Notes: generated by a model not told the origin, from the sequence alone. DNA of 16,101 nucleotides from JADHMP01 sp964617385 (GCA_964617385.1 CAZTYX010000031.1:1-16101), one strand, 5' to 3'. Counted from the stretch's first letter, positions 1 to 7,271 are shown. Program-made: numbers and translations.

Positions 1-404
1 AATTGGGTAAAATCATGTGGAATAAATGCGGGATGTCTCGCAACGAAAAAGGGCTTAAAGAAGCAATAAAAGAAATTAAAGACCTACGTGAAGATTTCTA
101 TAAAAACGTTAATGTGCCTGGTACCCAAAATGAATTTAATGAACAACTGGCCAAAGCGGGTCGGGTGGCAGACTTCTTAGAGCTGGGAGAGCTTTTTGCT
201 AAAGACGCCCTTGAACGTACCGAATCTTGTGGGGGTCATTTTAGAGAAGAATCCCAAACGCCAGAAGGAGAGGCACTAAGAGATGATGCCAATTTCACTT
301 TTGTTTCAGCTTGGGAATATCAAGGAGAACCGGCCAAGGCAAAACTCCATAAAGAGGCTTTGAACTATGAAGAAATTGAAGTAAAAACACGGTCTTATAA
401 GTAA
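1..404 (+). CDS. sdhA: Succinate dehydrogenase/fumarate reductase flavoprotein subunit, C-terminal part
   Basis: Only the last 134 or so codons are present; the gene enters from the left edge, with the first full codon at base 3. The visible part is the helical C-terminal domain of SdhA/FrdA. It contains the CGMSRNEKG segment, AGRVADFLELGEL, the ESCGGHFREE stretch, EGEALRDD and a terminal RSYK, all characteristic of the Bacteroidota/epsilon-type flavoprotein. The full protein carries covalent FAD and oxidises succinate to fumarate, or does the reverse, on the cytoplasmic face of the inner membrane. It works with SdhB, encoded just downstream, and a cytochrome b subunit that should lie upstream of the window. 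It ends in TAA at 402-404. The identification is firm; the direction of the reaction cannot be read from this fragment. Confidence 0.95.
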   Translation, partial: LGKIMWNKCGMSRNEKGLKEAIKEIKDLREDFYKNVNVPGTQNEFNEQLAKAGRVADFLELGELFAKDALERTESCGGHFREESQTPEGEALRDDANFTFVSAWEYQGEPAKAKLHKEALNYEEIEVKTRSYK

Positions 405-406
405 TC

Positions 407-535
407 AGCCAATAGATATCGTATTTAGATGAAAAAGTCCATGAAAAAGTACAAGAATTAATTACATAAAAGAATTAAATGTTAAACGCTTTTATTAAGT
501 CAATAAGTAAAAAAAATGACGATTGCCTATTGGCT
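407..535. repeat. Inverted repeat framing the sdhA-sdhB spacer
   Basis: AGCCAATAG at 407-415 is the exact reverse complement of CTATTGGCT at 527-535. The two arms bracket almost the whole gap between sdhA and sdhB. In the transcript they could pair and bring the sdhA stop close to the sdhB start, with about 111 bases looped out. The arms are only 9 bases long, so chance is possible. The interior is very AT-rich and has no run of U after the second arm, so this is not a classical terminator. Confidence 0.4.
429..452 (+). repeat. Tandem 12-base repeat in the sdhA-sdhB spacer
   Basis: ATGAAAAAGTCC (429-440) is followed directly by ATGAAAAAGTAC (441-452), an 11 of 12 match. A looser repeat, AAGAATTAA, occurs at 453-461 and 470-478. 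The pair creates a 10-codon open frame (429-461), but nothing shows that it is translated. It may just be a small local duplication in AT-rich spacer. Confidence 0.45.
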
Positions 536-550
536 AAAACACTATAGATT

Positions 551-1297
551 ATGAGATTGACATTAAAAATATGGCGCCAAGCCAACACCACAGCAACTGG
601 AAAGTTTGAGACCTATCTCATGGACAATGTTTCTCCCGATATGTCTTTTTTAGAAATGATGGATGTGCTTAACGAACAGTTAATGGCCCAAGGCATAGAT
701 CCGGTAGCTTTTGATCATGATTGTCGTGAGGGAATATGCGGCATGTGTTCTATGTTTATCAACGGAGAAGCCCATGGCCCAGACCGTTTGGTGACGACTT
801 GTCAATTGCATATGCGAAAATTCAAAGACGGTGAAACCATTACCATAGAACCCTTTCGTGCCAAAGCATTTCCTGTGATTAAAGATTTGGCCGTTGATCG
901 TTCTTCCTTTGACCGCATTCAACAAGCAGGTGGATTTGTGAGTGTAAATACTTCAGGAAATACACAAGACGCCAATGCCATTCCCATAGACAAACACGAT
1001 GCCGACAAAGCCTTTGATGCTGCCACCTGTATTGGTTGCGGGGCCTGTGTGGCCACCTGTAAAAATGCTTCTGCAATGTTATTTGTTTCGGCTAAAGTCT
1101 CGCAATATGCCTTGTTGCCACAAGGTAAAGTTGAAGCCACCGACCGCGTCTTAAATATGGTTAAACAAATGGACGAAGAAGGGTTTGGCAATTGTACCAA
1201 TACTGGAGCATGTGAGGTGGAGTGTCCTAAAGGAATATCTCTTGAAAATATCGCCCGAATGAATCGGGAGTATCTAACGGCTAGTTTAAAAGGTTAG
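551..1297 (+). CDS. sdhB: Succinate dehydrogenase/fumarate reductase iron-sulfur subunit
   Basis: This 248-residue protein carries electrons between the flavoprotein SdhA and the membrane cytochrome b. All three cluster sites can be read. The [2Fe-2S] ligands in the N-terminal ferredoxin domain are C58, C63, C66 and C84. In the C-terminal domain, C160, C163, C166 and C170 form the CxxCxxCxxxC motif, and C215, C221 and C225 (the last followed by Pro) complete the [4Fe-4S]/[3Fe-4S] set. Length and layout match the Bacteroidota enzyme that works with a single b558-type membrane subunit. The ATG at 551 has no Shine-Dalgarno sequence and no promoter box, so transcription probably continues from sdhA across the 146-base spacer. 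The TAG stop overlaps the stop of the convergent HAD gene by 4 bases. Confidence 0.97.
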   Translation: MRLTLKIWRQANTTATGKFETYLMDNVSPDMSFLEMMDVLNEQLMAQGIDPVAFDHDCREGICGMCSMFINGEAHGPDRLVTTCQLHMRKFKDGETITIEPFRAKAFPVIKDLAVDRSSFDRIQQAGGFVSVNTSGNTQDANAIPIDKHDADKAFDAATCIGCGACVATCKNASAMLFVSAKVSQYALLPQGKVEATDRVLNMVKQMDEEGFGNCTNTGACEVECPKGISLENIARMNREYLTASLKG

Positions 1298-1968
1298 ATC
1301 ATCATCAATTCATCATAGTGTGCCATGGCTGTTTTGCAGCCAAGGGTGAGTAATTCTTCTTTTGAAAATTGAGTGGCTACACCCACCACGTCCATTCCAG
1401 CAGTTAGGGCAGCGGCAATGCCCGATTGGGTGTCTTCAAACACCAAACAATTCTTTGGATCTATGCCTAATTTTTTTGCTGCGGTAAGAAATATTTCGGG
1501 ATGTGGTTTGCCTTCAATCACTTCATGTCCCCCCGTGGTAGAATGAAAATAAGAGTGGAGGTGAAGGGCGTCAAAAATAAAATCAATATTTTGTTGATCA
1601 CCCATGGTGGCCACACCCATTGGAGTTTTATCCTTTGAAAGTTGTTCTAAAAAAGGTCTTAAACCCTTTATGGCTTGTACGTGTGGGGCATACAATTCAC
1701 GGTAGCGTTTTTCTTTATACGTTCCAATTTCAAGAAGCTTTTTTGGATCTGAAATATGAGGAAAAAGGCGCGCCATAATTTCCACCAAAGAGCCTTTGTG
1801 ATAATGGATATCAAACGTTTCGTAGCTGAGATCGAGTTGATGTAAGGCAAAAAAATCAATCCACGATTGTTTGTGATAGGCCATGTTGTCTACCAAGGTG
1901 CCGTCCATATCAAAAAGTAGGGCTTTTTTGTTAAACCGTTGCAGGAAAGGGTTATTTTTAAAATTCAT
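1294..1968 (-). CDS. HAD-superfamily hydrolase, beta-phosphoglucomutase/sugar-phosphatase type
   Basis: This 224-residue protein is a subclass I haloacid dehalogenase-fold enzyme of the beta-phosphoglucomutase/YqaB/YfbT group. Motif I is FDMDGTLVDN, with nucleophile D20 and acid/base D22. Motif II is T121 in VATMGD, motif III is K154 in GKPHPEIF, and motif IV is the acidic pair E178-D179 in VFEDTQSG. Residues 25-95 form the helical cap that decides substrate choice. Known members dephosphorylate or isomerise small sugar phosphates through an aspartyl-phosphate; the substrate cannot be named here. The ATG at 1968 begins 8 bases from the start of the divergent amidase gene. The 3' end overlaps sdhB by 4 bases. 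A TATCTTTG box at 1985-1992 is a candidate promoter. Confidence 0.9.
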   Translation of the reverse strand: MNFKNNPFLQRFNKKALLFDMDGTLVDNMAYHKQSWIDFFALHQLDLSYETFDIHYHKGSLVEIMARLFPHISDPKKLLEIGTYKEKRYRELYAPHVQAIKGLRPFLEQLSKDKTPMGVATMGDQQNIDFIFDALHLHSYFHSTTGGHEVIEGKPHPEIFLTAAKKLGIDPKNCLVFEDTQSGIAAALTAGMDVVGVATQFSKEELLTLGCKTAMAHYDELMMI

Positions 1969-1976
1969 AACAGCCG

Positions 1977-2771
1977 ATGATGGTCAAAGATAGACAAGAT
2001 GAATTAATGGTGGCTTTACTGCAAATGGATCCTGTTTGGCAGCAACCAGCGACCAATAGAGACCGGCTTACACCCCAAATTAAGGCAGTGGCTCCAACAA
2101 CCGATGTAATTGTTTTGCCCGAAATGTTTACCACAGGTTTTTCTATGGCCCCTAGCCAATGGGCGGAGCCCATGAACGGGCCCACAACACAATGGATGCA
2201 AGCCCTAGCCAACGAATATCAAACCGTTTTGGCAGGCAGCATAATTATAGAAGAAAACGGGTCTTTTTTTAATCGCTTATTATGGGTGGCTCCAAATCAA
2301 GCGATTCAATATTATGACAAACGACATGGCTTTACGTTGGCCGGTGAACATTTAAAATATTCGAATGGAAAAACCGATGGCATAGTGCACTATAAAGGCT
2401 GGAAAATTTGCCTCCGTATTTGCTATGATTTACGTTTTCCAGTATGGTGCCGCAATACCCAAGACTATGACTTATTATTGTTTGTGGCCAACTGGCCTCT
2501 TGCTCGTTTGCAAGCTTGGGATGCATTGCTCAAGGCACGTGCCATAGAAAACATGAGCTATTGTTGTGGCGTAAACATTGTTGGAGAAGACCCCAAAGGA
2601 AACGTGTACAAAGGCCACTCAGCCGGGTATGATGCTTTGGGAAACTGTCTCACAGCATCCTTTGTAGAAATGGAGACTATTCTGACGGTTCGTCTAAATT
2701 ATCAGGAACAGCAAGCACTCCGGAAACAGTACCGATTTTTAGCAGATCGAGATAATTTTGAGTTACATTAA
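1977..2771 (+). CDS. Omega-amidase, carbon-nitrogen hydrolase family (YafV-like)
   Basis: This nitrilase-superfamily protein has up to 264 residues. The catalytic triad is readable: E49 in VLPEMFTTGF, K115 in YYDKRHGF, and the nucleophile C149 in RICYDLRFPVW. The surrounding sequence (AGEH, YDLLLFVANWP, ARAIENMSY, GVNIVGEDPKGN, and FLADRDNF at the end) is that of YafV/omega-amidase. That cytosolic enzyme hydrolyses 2-oxoglutaramate or 2-oxosuccinamate left by glutamine/asparagine transaminases, and the keto-amide of the methionine salvage pathway. ATG codons at 1977, 1980 and 2007 are all possible starts. The conserved domain opens at MVALLQMDP, so 2007 is credible and would relieve the crowding with the HAD gene. 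The last 95 bases run antisense to the lipoprotein gene. The conserved C-terminal motif lies in that overlap, so this end is real. Confidence 0.93.
   Translation: MMVKDRQDELMVALLQMDPVWQQPATNRDRLTPQIKAVAPTTDVIVLPEMFTTGFSMAPSQWAEPMNGPTTQWMQALANEYQTVLAGSIIIEENGSFFNRLLWVAPNQAIQYYDKRHGFTLAGEHLKYSNGKTDGIVHYKGWKICLRICYDLRFPVWCRNTQDYDLLLFVANWPLARLQAWDALLKARAIENMSYCCGVNIVGEDPKGNVYKGHSAGYDALGNCLTASFVEMETILTVRLNYQEQQALRKQYRFLADRDNFELH
1985..1992 (-). promoter_or_regulatory. Candidate -7 box (TAnnTTTG) for the HAD gene
   Basis: Read on the minus strand, the bases are TATCTTTG, an exact match to the Bacteroidota -7 consensus, 16 bases ahead of the HAD ATG. No clear -33 TTTG lies 17-23 bases further upstream. 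The box lies within the first codons of the divergent amidase if that gene starts at 1977. Confidence 0.4.
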
Positions 2772-4386
2772 ACGTCTCATTCAAATCCCAATTGGCCCGC
2801 AATTCTATGGGTTGTGCAGTGAGGGTGAGCGGATCCAAAAAATAAATCACCGGTTCAGGTTGCAAGTTTTTTAAATAATTACCCGTGTCCCATTGTTTAT
2901 TCCCGTTCACATCTTTGATTAAGCGCACATAATAGGTACCTGCATCCAATAACGGAAATTCATAGACCCCAGTGGTGTTGGGCGTATCATAAAATCGTTT
3001 TACGGCTAATGAATTGTCTAGCAATTGTAAAATAAACGGTTCAGGATCATCATACCGCAGGCGAATAAAGAGATTGCCATAATCTTCAATTTTTTTAGTG
3101 GCAATTTTAAATTTAAGGGTATCGTTGGTGTTGCCCATAAAATCAACCATTGCGTCTGGGAAAAGTGTAATGTTATAGTTGTCGTTGGGTAGCGTCTTAA
3201 AATTGACCTCAATACGATCATAATTTTCGATCACTTTTAGAGCCACGGGAATTGGAATTGAATCTTTACCAAAAACAGTCACTTTGGTACTGTCTGTGGC
3301 TATAATGGGCAGGTTAGATCCAATCACGTAGGGTGCGGTTAAGGATAAATTTCCTTTAGTTTGTGCACTCACAACCAAAGAATCGGCCAAGGGTTCGGGT
3401 TGTTTTAAATATACGGTTTTTGTCAGCAAGGTGTCTCGTATAGGAAAAGCAAATTGTAAAGAATCTAGTGCAGCTCCTTTAAACCAAAAATTTAACGAAT
3501 CAACTTCACGATTACGATTTATCAAATAAGAAAAATCTTTGGGTAGGGGCGTAACAACATCAAATTCTTGCTCCTCATAGGCACCGTAATGTCCCAAATA
3601 GATATGGTGATCATTCACATATACAGGGTCTGCCCAGGCAAAGTTTCGGATTTCTTGGAAGAGATTTAGCGTCACTAAACTGTCTGTGGGTAAAGTAACA
3701 GGCGTTGACAAAAACCCTATTTTATCAGTAGCTTGATCAAACAAATAATTGCTGCCCACATCTTGTAGGGCGATGAGTTGATAGTTACCGGCCTTTAAGT
3801 TTTTAAATTCAAACAATAGGGTATCTAAAGTATTGGTCACATAAAAAGGTTTTTTAGTATAAATGGTAGAATCGGTATAGCTGCTGTCTATGGGATACAG
3901 TTGTAGGGAAATAAAGCGCTCCGTATCTTTTTCAAAGGCGTCAAACACACGGCCTTTTAGGGTTAGTGAATCAATTTCATCTCCTGTAGAGAATACATAC
4001 GTGAAATAGGGGAGTGGATTAGATTCATTAAAATCTACAATGCTTTCACCAAAATTAAACGTATAGGTTGTGTTTTCTAATAGACTGTCTTTTAAGACAA
4101 TAGTCACCTTTTTGGCCGCTCCAGTTTGGGGATACACCGTATATTTATCTCGTTCTAGCGGGGGGGAAACAATCAATTGTTTGCTAAGATCTTTGAGGCT
4201 AATGTATTCATCAAAAGTTAATCGAATTTCCGATTTGTCAAATTGAACCGTATTCAATTTGGGAGAAGCATTAATGAGCCGCGGAGGAATAGAGTCTTTG
4301 GGACCTCCTGTGGGACTGCCAGGCTTGGCGCATTCCACCAACAGGGTGAGCATAGATAAGCAATAAAGGATTTGCGTCCATTTCAT
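2677..4386 (-). CDS. Putative lipoprotein with N-terminal Ig-like (SbsA/Big_5) domain
   Basis: From the ATG at 4386 the product has 569 residues. A short hydrophobic leader (residues 4-17) ends at C19, followed by AKPGSPTGGPKD and PPRLINASP. That is the signature start of a family of Bacteroidota lipoproteins with a Big_5/SbsA-type Ig-like domain (here about 35-135). The rest is beta-rich repeats. Two carboxypeptidase-regulatory-like segments are visible, KAGNYQLIALQDVGSNYLFD and, near the C-terminus, AGTYYVRLIKDVNGN followed by KQWDTGNY. The lipobox reads L-V-E-C, with a Glu where a small residue is expected. The gene sits 26 bases downstream of comF on the same strand. The last 31 codons overlap the amidase gene on the other strand. 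Its function is unknown; cell-envelope location is inferred from the leader. Confidence 0.85.
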   Translation of the reverse strand: MKWTQILYCLSMLTLLVECAKPGSPTGGPKDSIPPRLINASPKLNTVQFDKSEIRLTFDEYISLKDLSKQLIVSPPLERDKYTVYPQTGAAKKVTIVLKDSLLENTTYTFNFGESIVDFNESNPLPYFTYVFSTGDEIDSLTLKGRVFDAFEKDTERFISLQLYPIDSSYTDSTIYTKKPFYVTNTLDTLLFEFKNLKAGNYQLIALQDVGSNYLFDQATDKIGFLSTPVTLPTDSLVTLNLFQEIRNFAWADPVYVNDHHIYLGHYGAYEEQEFDVVTPLPKDFSYLINRNREVDSLNFWFKGAALDSLQFAFPIRDTLLTKTVYLKQPEPLADSLVVSAQTKGNLSLTAPYVIGSNLPIIATDSTKVTVFGKDSIPIPVALKVIENYDRIEVNFKTLPNDNYNITLFPDAMVDFMGNTNDTLKFKIATKKIEDYGNLFIRLRYDDPEPFILQLLDNSLAVKRFYDTPNTTGVYEFPLLDAGTYYVRLIKDVNGNKQWDTGNYLKNLQPEPVIYFLDPLTLTAQPIELRANWDLNETFNVTQNYLDLLKIGTVSGVLAVPDNLDEPSE

Positions 4387-4412
4387 TGCTACAAAATAAC
4401 ACAATATTGTAT

Positions 4413-5114
4413 TTAGAACCTATATCCAACCACAGCAATACTCAATTTTATTTTGGATTGGTTTAAAAGCATTCGAGCACAAGCGGTGAGTGTTGCTCCT
4501 GTAGTTACCACATCATCTACCAAAACAAAATGGCCTTTGCAATGGTCTGGAATGGTGCCCCGCTTAAAAGCATTTTGAATGATTTTCCAGCGGTTGCTTT
4601 GGTTGGCCAACGCCAAAGGAGGTGTGTAAACGGCTCGACATACCCACTGCGAATAAACCGGTTTTTGTAGTATGGTGCCCATAGCTTGGGCAATAACTTC
4701 TGCTTGATTATACCCCCTTTCTCGTTGCCGTTGGGGGTGAAGTGGAACAGGAATAATACCTGAAATGGAATGAAAGTAACGACTCTTTAGTAAGGCTTTT
4801 CCTAGCCACCGGCCAAAATAAACACCCATTTGACGTTGCTTATCATATTTTAATTGATGAATTAATTTGGCCAACATTCCATCTTTTTGAAAATAGCAGA
4901 GTCCCGCGGCATGTTCAAGCGGTAAAAGAGCTTTTAATTGTTGATATAAGTTATTGTTTGGCTGTTCAAAATGGTCTGTGTAGGGCAATTGTAATATACA
5001 AGAAGTGCAAACCTTTTTTTCGTGTGGCGCCAAAAAAGCACGGCAAGCCAAACAATTTCGGGGAAAGGTGAAGTCGGCTAAACTTTGAATAATTTCAGAG
5101 TATATTTTTTTCAT
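4413..5114 (-). CDS. comF: ComF family amidophosphoribosyltransferase-like protein
   Basis: From the ATG at 5114 the protein has 233 residues. It opens with a zinc-ribbon-like pair of cysteine knuckles (CLAC, then CTSC) near residues 25-45. The C-terminal half is a phosphoribosyltransferase fold with the PRPP-binding motif VLVDDVVTTGAT and the family's RERGYNQAEVIAQAM segment. ComF proteins take part in handling internalised DNA during natural transformation in Gram-positive and Gram-negative bacteria; the homologue GntX/YhgH is involved in DNA utilisation. The exact biochemical role is unsettled. A longer frame with a TTG start at 5147 exists but would add a poor, non-conserved N-terminus. 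It diverges from glyS across 52 bases and is followed at 26 bases by the Ig-like lipoprotein gene, a likely two-gene unit. Confidence 0.9.
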   Translation of the reverse strand: MKKIYSEIIQSLADFTFPRNCLACRAFLAPHEKKVCTSCILQLPYTDHFEQPNNNLYQQLKALLPLEHAAGLCYFQKDGMLAKLIHQLKYDKQRQMGVYFGRWLGKALLKSRYFHSISGIIPVPLHPQRQRERGYNQAEVIAQAMGTILQKPVYSQWVCRAVYTPPLALANQSNRWKIIQNAFKRGTIPDHCKGHFVLVDDVVTTGATLTACARMLLNQSKIKLSIAVVGYRF

Positions 5115-5135
5115 GGAAAATTTTTGAGCAACTCT

Positions 5136-5143
5136 TAAAGATA
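5136..5143 (-). promoter_or_regulatory. Candidate -7 box for comF
   Basis: On the minus strand this reads TATCTTTA, one mismatch from TAnnTTTG, 21 bases ahead of the comF ATG. It lies back-to-back with the glyS box in the 52-base divergent spacer, so the two promoters would compete for the same DNA. Confidence 0.28.
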
Positions 5144-5154
5144 GCAAAAAGCTT

Positions 5155-5162
5155 TATTTTTG
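5155..5162 (+). promoter_or_regulatory. Candidate -7 box (TAnnTTTG) for glyS
   Basis: TATTTTTG matches the Bacteroidota -7 consensus exactly and ends 4 bases before the glyS ATG at 5167. With the usual distance from this box to the transcription start, the mRNA would begin at or next to the A of ATG. A TTTG at 5123-5126 is the nearest -33 candidate, but its 28-base spacing is longer than typical. Confidence 0.5.
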
Positions 5163-5166
5163 CAGC

Positions 5167-6708
5167 ATGAAAAATGCGACAGATCAATTTAAAAAAGTTA
5201 TCTCCCACGCAAAAGAATACGGTTTTATATTTCCTTCTAGTGAAATTTATGACGGTTTAAGTGCTGTATATGATTACGGCCAAAATGGGGTGGCTTTAAA
5301 AAATAATATTCGAGAATATTGGTGGAAAGCCATGGTGCAACTGCACGATAATATTGTGGGCTTAGACGCTGCCATATTTATGCATCCAACCACTTGGAAA
5401 GCTTCAGGCCATGTGGATGCTTTTAATGACCCATTGATTGATAATAAAGATTCCAAAAAACGCTATCGTGCCGATGTGCTTATAGAAGATCATGTGGCTA
5501 AAATTGAGGCTAAAATTGAAAAGGAAGTGGCCAAAGCTGCCAAGCGTTTTGGTGCCGCTTTTGACAAAGCCCAATTTTTAGAAACCAATCCACGTGTGTT
5601 GGGCTATCAAGAAAAGGCTGATGGTATTCTAAAACGGATGGGCAAGGCGTTGGAGGATGAAAATTTAGCCGATGTTAAAGCCCTTATCGAAGAATTAGAA
5701 ATTAGCTGTCCTGAATCAGGATCTCGAAATTGGACCGATGTAAAACAATTTAACCTCATGTTTGGAACCAAACTGGGCGCCAGTGCCGATTCGGCGATGG
5801 ATTTATATCTCCGTCCCGAAACAGCACAAGGTATTTTTGTCAATTTTTTAAATGTCCAGAAAACAGGACGTATGAAATTGCCCTTTGGTATTGCCCAAAC
5901 TGGAAAAGCCTTTAGAAATGAAATTGTGGCTCGACAATTTATTTTTAGAATGCGCGAATTTGAACAAATGGAAATGCAGTTTTTTATTCCTCCTGGCAGC
6001 CAAAAAGAATGGTATGCTCATTGGAAAGAAAAACGCCTCCAATGGCATTTGGCACTTAACATGGGTGAAGACAATTATCGCTTTCACGACCACGATAAGC
6101 TAGCTCACTATGCCGATGCTGCTTGCGACATTGAATTTAAATTTCCTTTTGGATTCAAAGAACTAGAAGGGATTCACTCCCGCACCGATTTTGATTTGGG
6201 TAACCATCAAAAATACAGTGGTAAAAAACTACTCTATTTTGATCCCGAACGCAATGAAAACTATACCCCCTATGTGTTAGAAACTTCCATTGGATTAGAC
6301 CGTATGTTTTTGGCCGTATTTTCTCATGCACTGCAAGAAGAAGCACTGGAAAATGATACCTCAAGGGTGGTCTTGAAAATTCCGCCGTTTTTGGCTCCCA
6401 CCAAAGTGGCTGTATTGCCCTTGGTCAAAAAGGATGGCCTACCCGATGTGGCTCAAACCATTGTGAATCAACTTCAATGGAGCTTTACCGTGGCATATGA
6501 TGAAAAAGATGCTGTGGGCAGACGTTACAGAAGACAAGATGCCCTGGGAACGCCCTATTGTATTACGGTAGATCATCAAACTTTGGAAGATCAAACCGTA
6601 ACCTTGCGCCACCGCGATACAATGGAGCAAGAGCGAGTGGCCATTGTGGCGTTGCAAAGTTTATTGGAAGAAAAAGTGTCGATAACCTCAGTTTTAAAGC
6701 GGCTTTAA
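5167..6708 (+). CDS. glyS: Glycyl-tRNA synthetase (class II, single-chain)
   Basis: This 513-residue enzyme charges tRNA-Gly with glycine. It is the homodimeric, eukaryote/archaea-like type (often annotated glyS or glyQS), not the alpha2beta2 form of E. coli. The substrate-binding LYLRPETAQGIFVNF lies at 213-227, motif 2 TGKAFRNEI at 245-253 with MREFEQMEMQFF after it, and motif 3 LETSIGLDRMFLAV at 371-384. The anticodon-binding domain begins at about 410 (KVAVLPLVKK) and ends with the conserved VGRRYRRQDALGTPYC and TVTLRHRDT segments. Length and domain order are complete. The ATG at 5167 follows a TATTTTTG box by 4 bases. The TAA stop overlaps the stop of the convergent outer-membrane protein gene by 4 bases. 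Confidence 0.97.
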   Translation: MKNATDQFKKVISHAKEYGFIFPSSEIYDGLSAVYDYGQNGVALKNNIREYWWKAMVQLHDNIVGLDAAIFMHPTTWKASGHVDAFNDPLIDNKDSKKRYRADVLIEDHVAKIEAKIEKEVAKAAKRFGAAFDKAQFLETNPRVLGYQEKADGILKRMGKALEDENLADVKALIEELEISCPESGSRNWTDVKQFNLMFGTKLGASADSAMDLYLRPETAQGIFVNFLNVQKTGRMKLPFGIAQTGKAFRNEIVARQFIFRMREFEQMEMQFFIPPGSQKEWYAHWKEKRLQWHLALNMGEDNYRFHDHDKLAHYADAACDIEFKFPFGFKELEGIHSRTDFDLGNHQKYSGKKLLYFDPERNENYTPYVLETSIGLDRMFLAVFSHALQEEALENDTSRVVLKIPPFLAPTKVAVLPLVKKDGLPDVAQTIVNQLQWSFTVAYDEKDAVGRRYRRQDALGTPYCITVDHQTLEDQTVTLRHRDTMEQERVAIVALQSLLEEKVSITSVLKRL

Positions 6709-7271
6709 AATCGCTTTCCAATAGAAAACCCGATACGGGGATAAGCTCGAATTTTTTGCTCGTTTAAATATCGTCCGGCACCAGCAAAAAATTCAAAACT
6801 ATATTGGTTGTAATTTAAAAATTTATAGCCTACACTTAACCCTAGAGAAACACCTAAATATTCTTGTATTATTAGTGGTTCATTTCCCCTACAGTTATAA
6901 TCATCACAGTCATAAAACTCGGTTTCACCTAAGTTGATTCCAGAAAAGAGTTCTGTGAAAAAGCCTTTATTGTTAGCCTTTTCCTTGTTTTCAAAATAGA
7001 TGCGGTAAAAAGGAGCAAGTTCGATTTTTTCATACCTGTAATCTTCGTCTAATCCAAAATTAATAAAGCCATAAAGGCCAAAACTGGAGTGTTCGTTTAA
7101 AAAACGCTCATAAGTAACACCAACGGCGGGCATAATGAGGAGTTCGAGCATGTTGAGTTTCAACTCCTGTTCCCCCTTGTGAAAATTTTCGGATGCTGAC
7201 GGTTTAGTTGTTTGGCTCTTAAGAAAAATGGGAAATAAAAAGAGGGATAGTAGAATAATGGGGCATTTCAT
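6705..7271 (-). CDS. Small putative outer-membrane beta-barrel protein (DUF3575-like)
   Basis: From the ATG at 7271 the product has 188 residues. MKCPIILLSLFLFPIFLKSQ is a clear Sec signal peptide, with cleavage likely after KSQ. The rest shows alternating polar/aromatic strands (LKLNMLELL, VGVTYERFL, FGLYGFINFG, LAPFYRIYF, VGYKFLNY, FEFFAGAGRY, IGFSIGKRF) and ends in Phe, as beta-barrel outer-membrane proteins do. The KLNxLxL...YERxLNExSS pattern resembles DUF3575 proteins; this is from memory of the family and not a search. C122 and C127 sit in a likely loop and could form a disulfide. Upstream in-frame starts at 7277 (ATG) and 7298 (TTG) only lengthen the leader. The gene diverges from xth and is tail-to-tail with glyS. 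Its function is unknown. Confidence 0.75.
   Translation of the reverse strand: MKCPIILLSLFLFPIFLKSQTTKPSASENFHKGEQELKLNMLELLIMPAVGVTYERFLNEHSSFGLYGFINFGLDEDYRYEKIELAPFYRIYFENKEKANNKGFFTELFSGINLGETEFYDCDDYNCRGNEPLIIQEYLGVSLGLSVGYKFLNYNQYSFEFFAGAGRYLNEQKIRAYPRIGFSIGKRF

Noticed and set aside
429..547. Two tiny open frames (10 and 22 codons) in the sdhA-sdhB spacer
   Set aside because: Both are very short and AT-rich, have no Shine-Dalgarno sequence and resemble nothing known. The first arises from the tandem 12-base repeat.
919..1200. 93-codon open frame antisense to sdhB
   Set aside because: It lies wholly within a well-conserved gene on the other strand and shows no domain or promoter; it is a shadow frame.
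4384..4410. Perfect 10-base palindrome ACAATATTGT at 4401-4410 in the comF-lipoprotein gap
   Set aside because: It is short and AT-rich, overlaps no clear promoter and has no second copy in the window; chance is the simplest reading.
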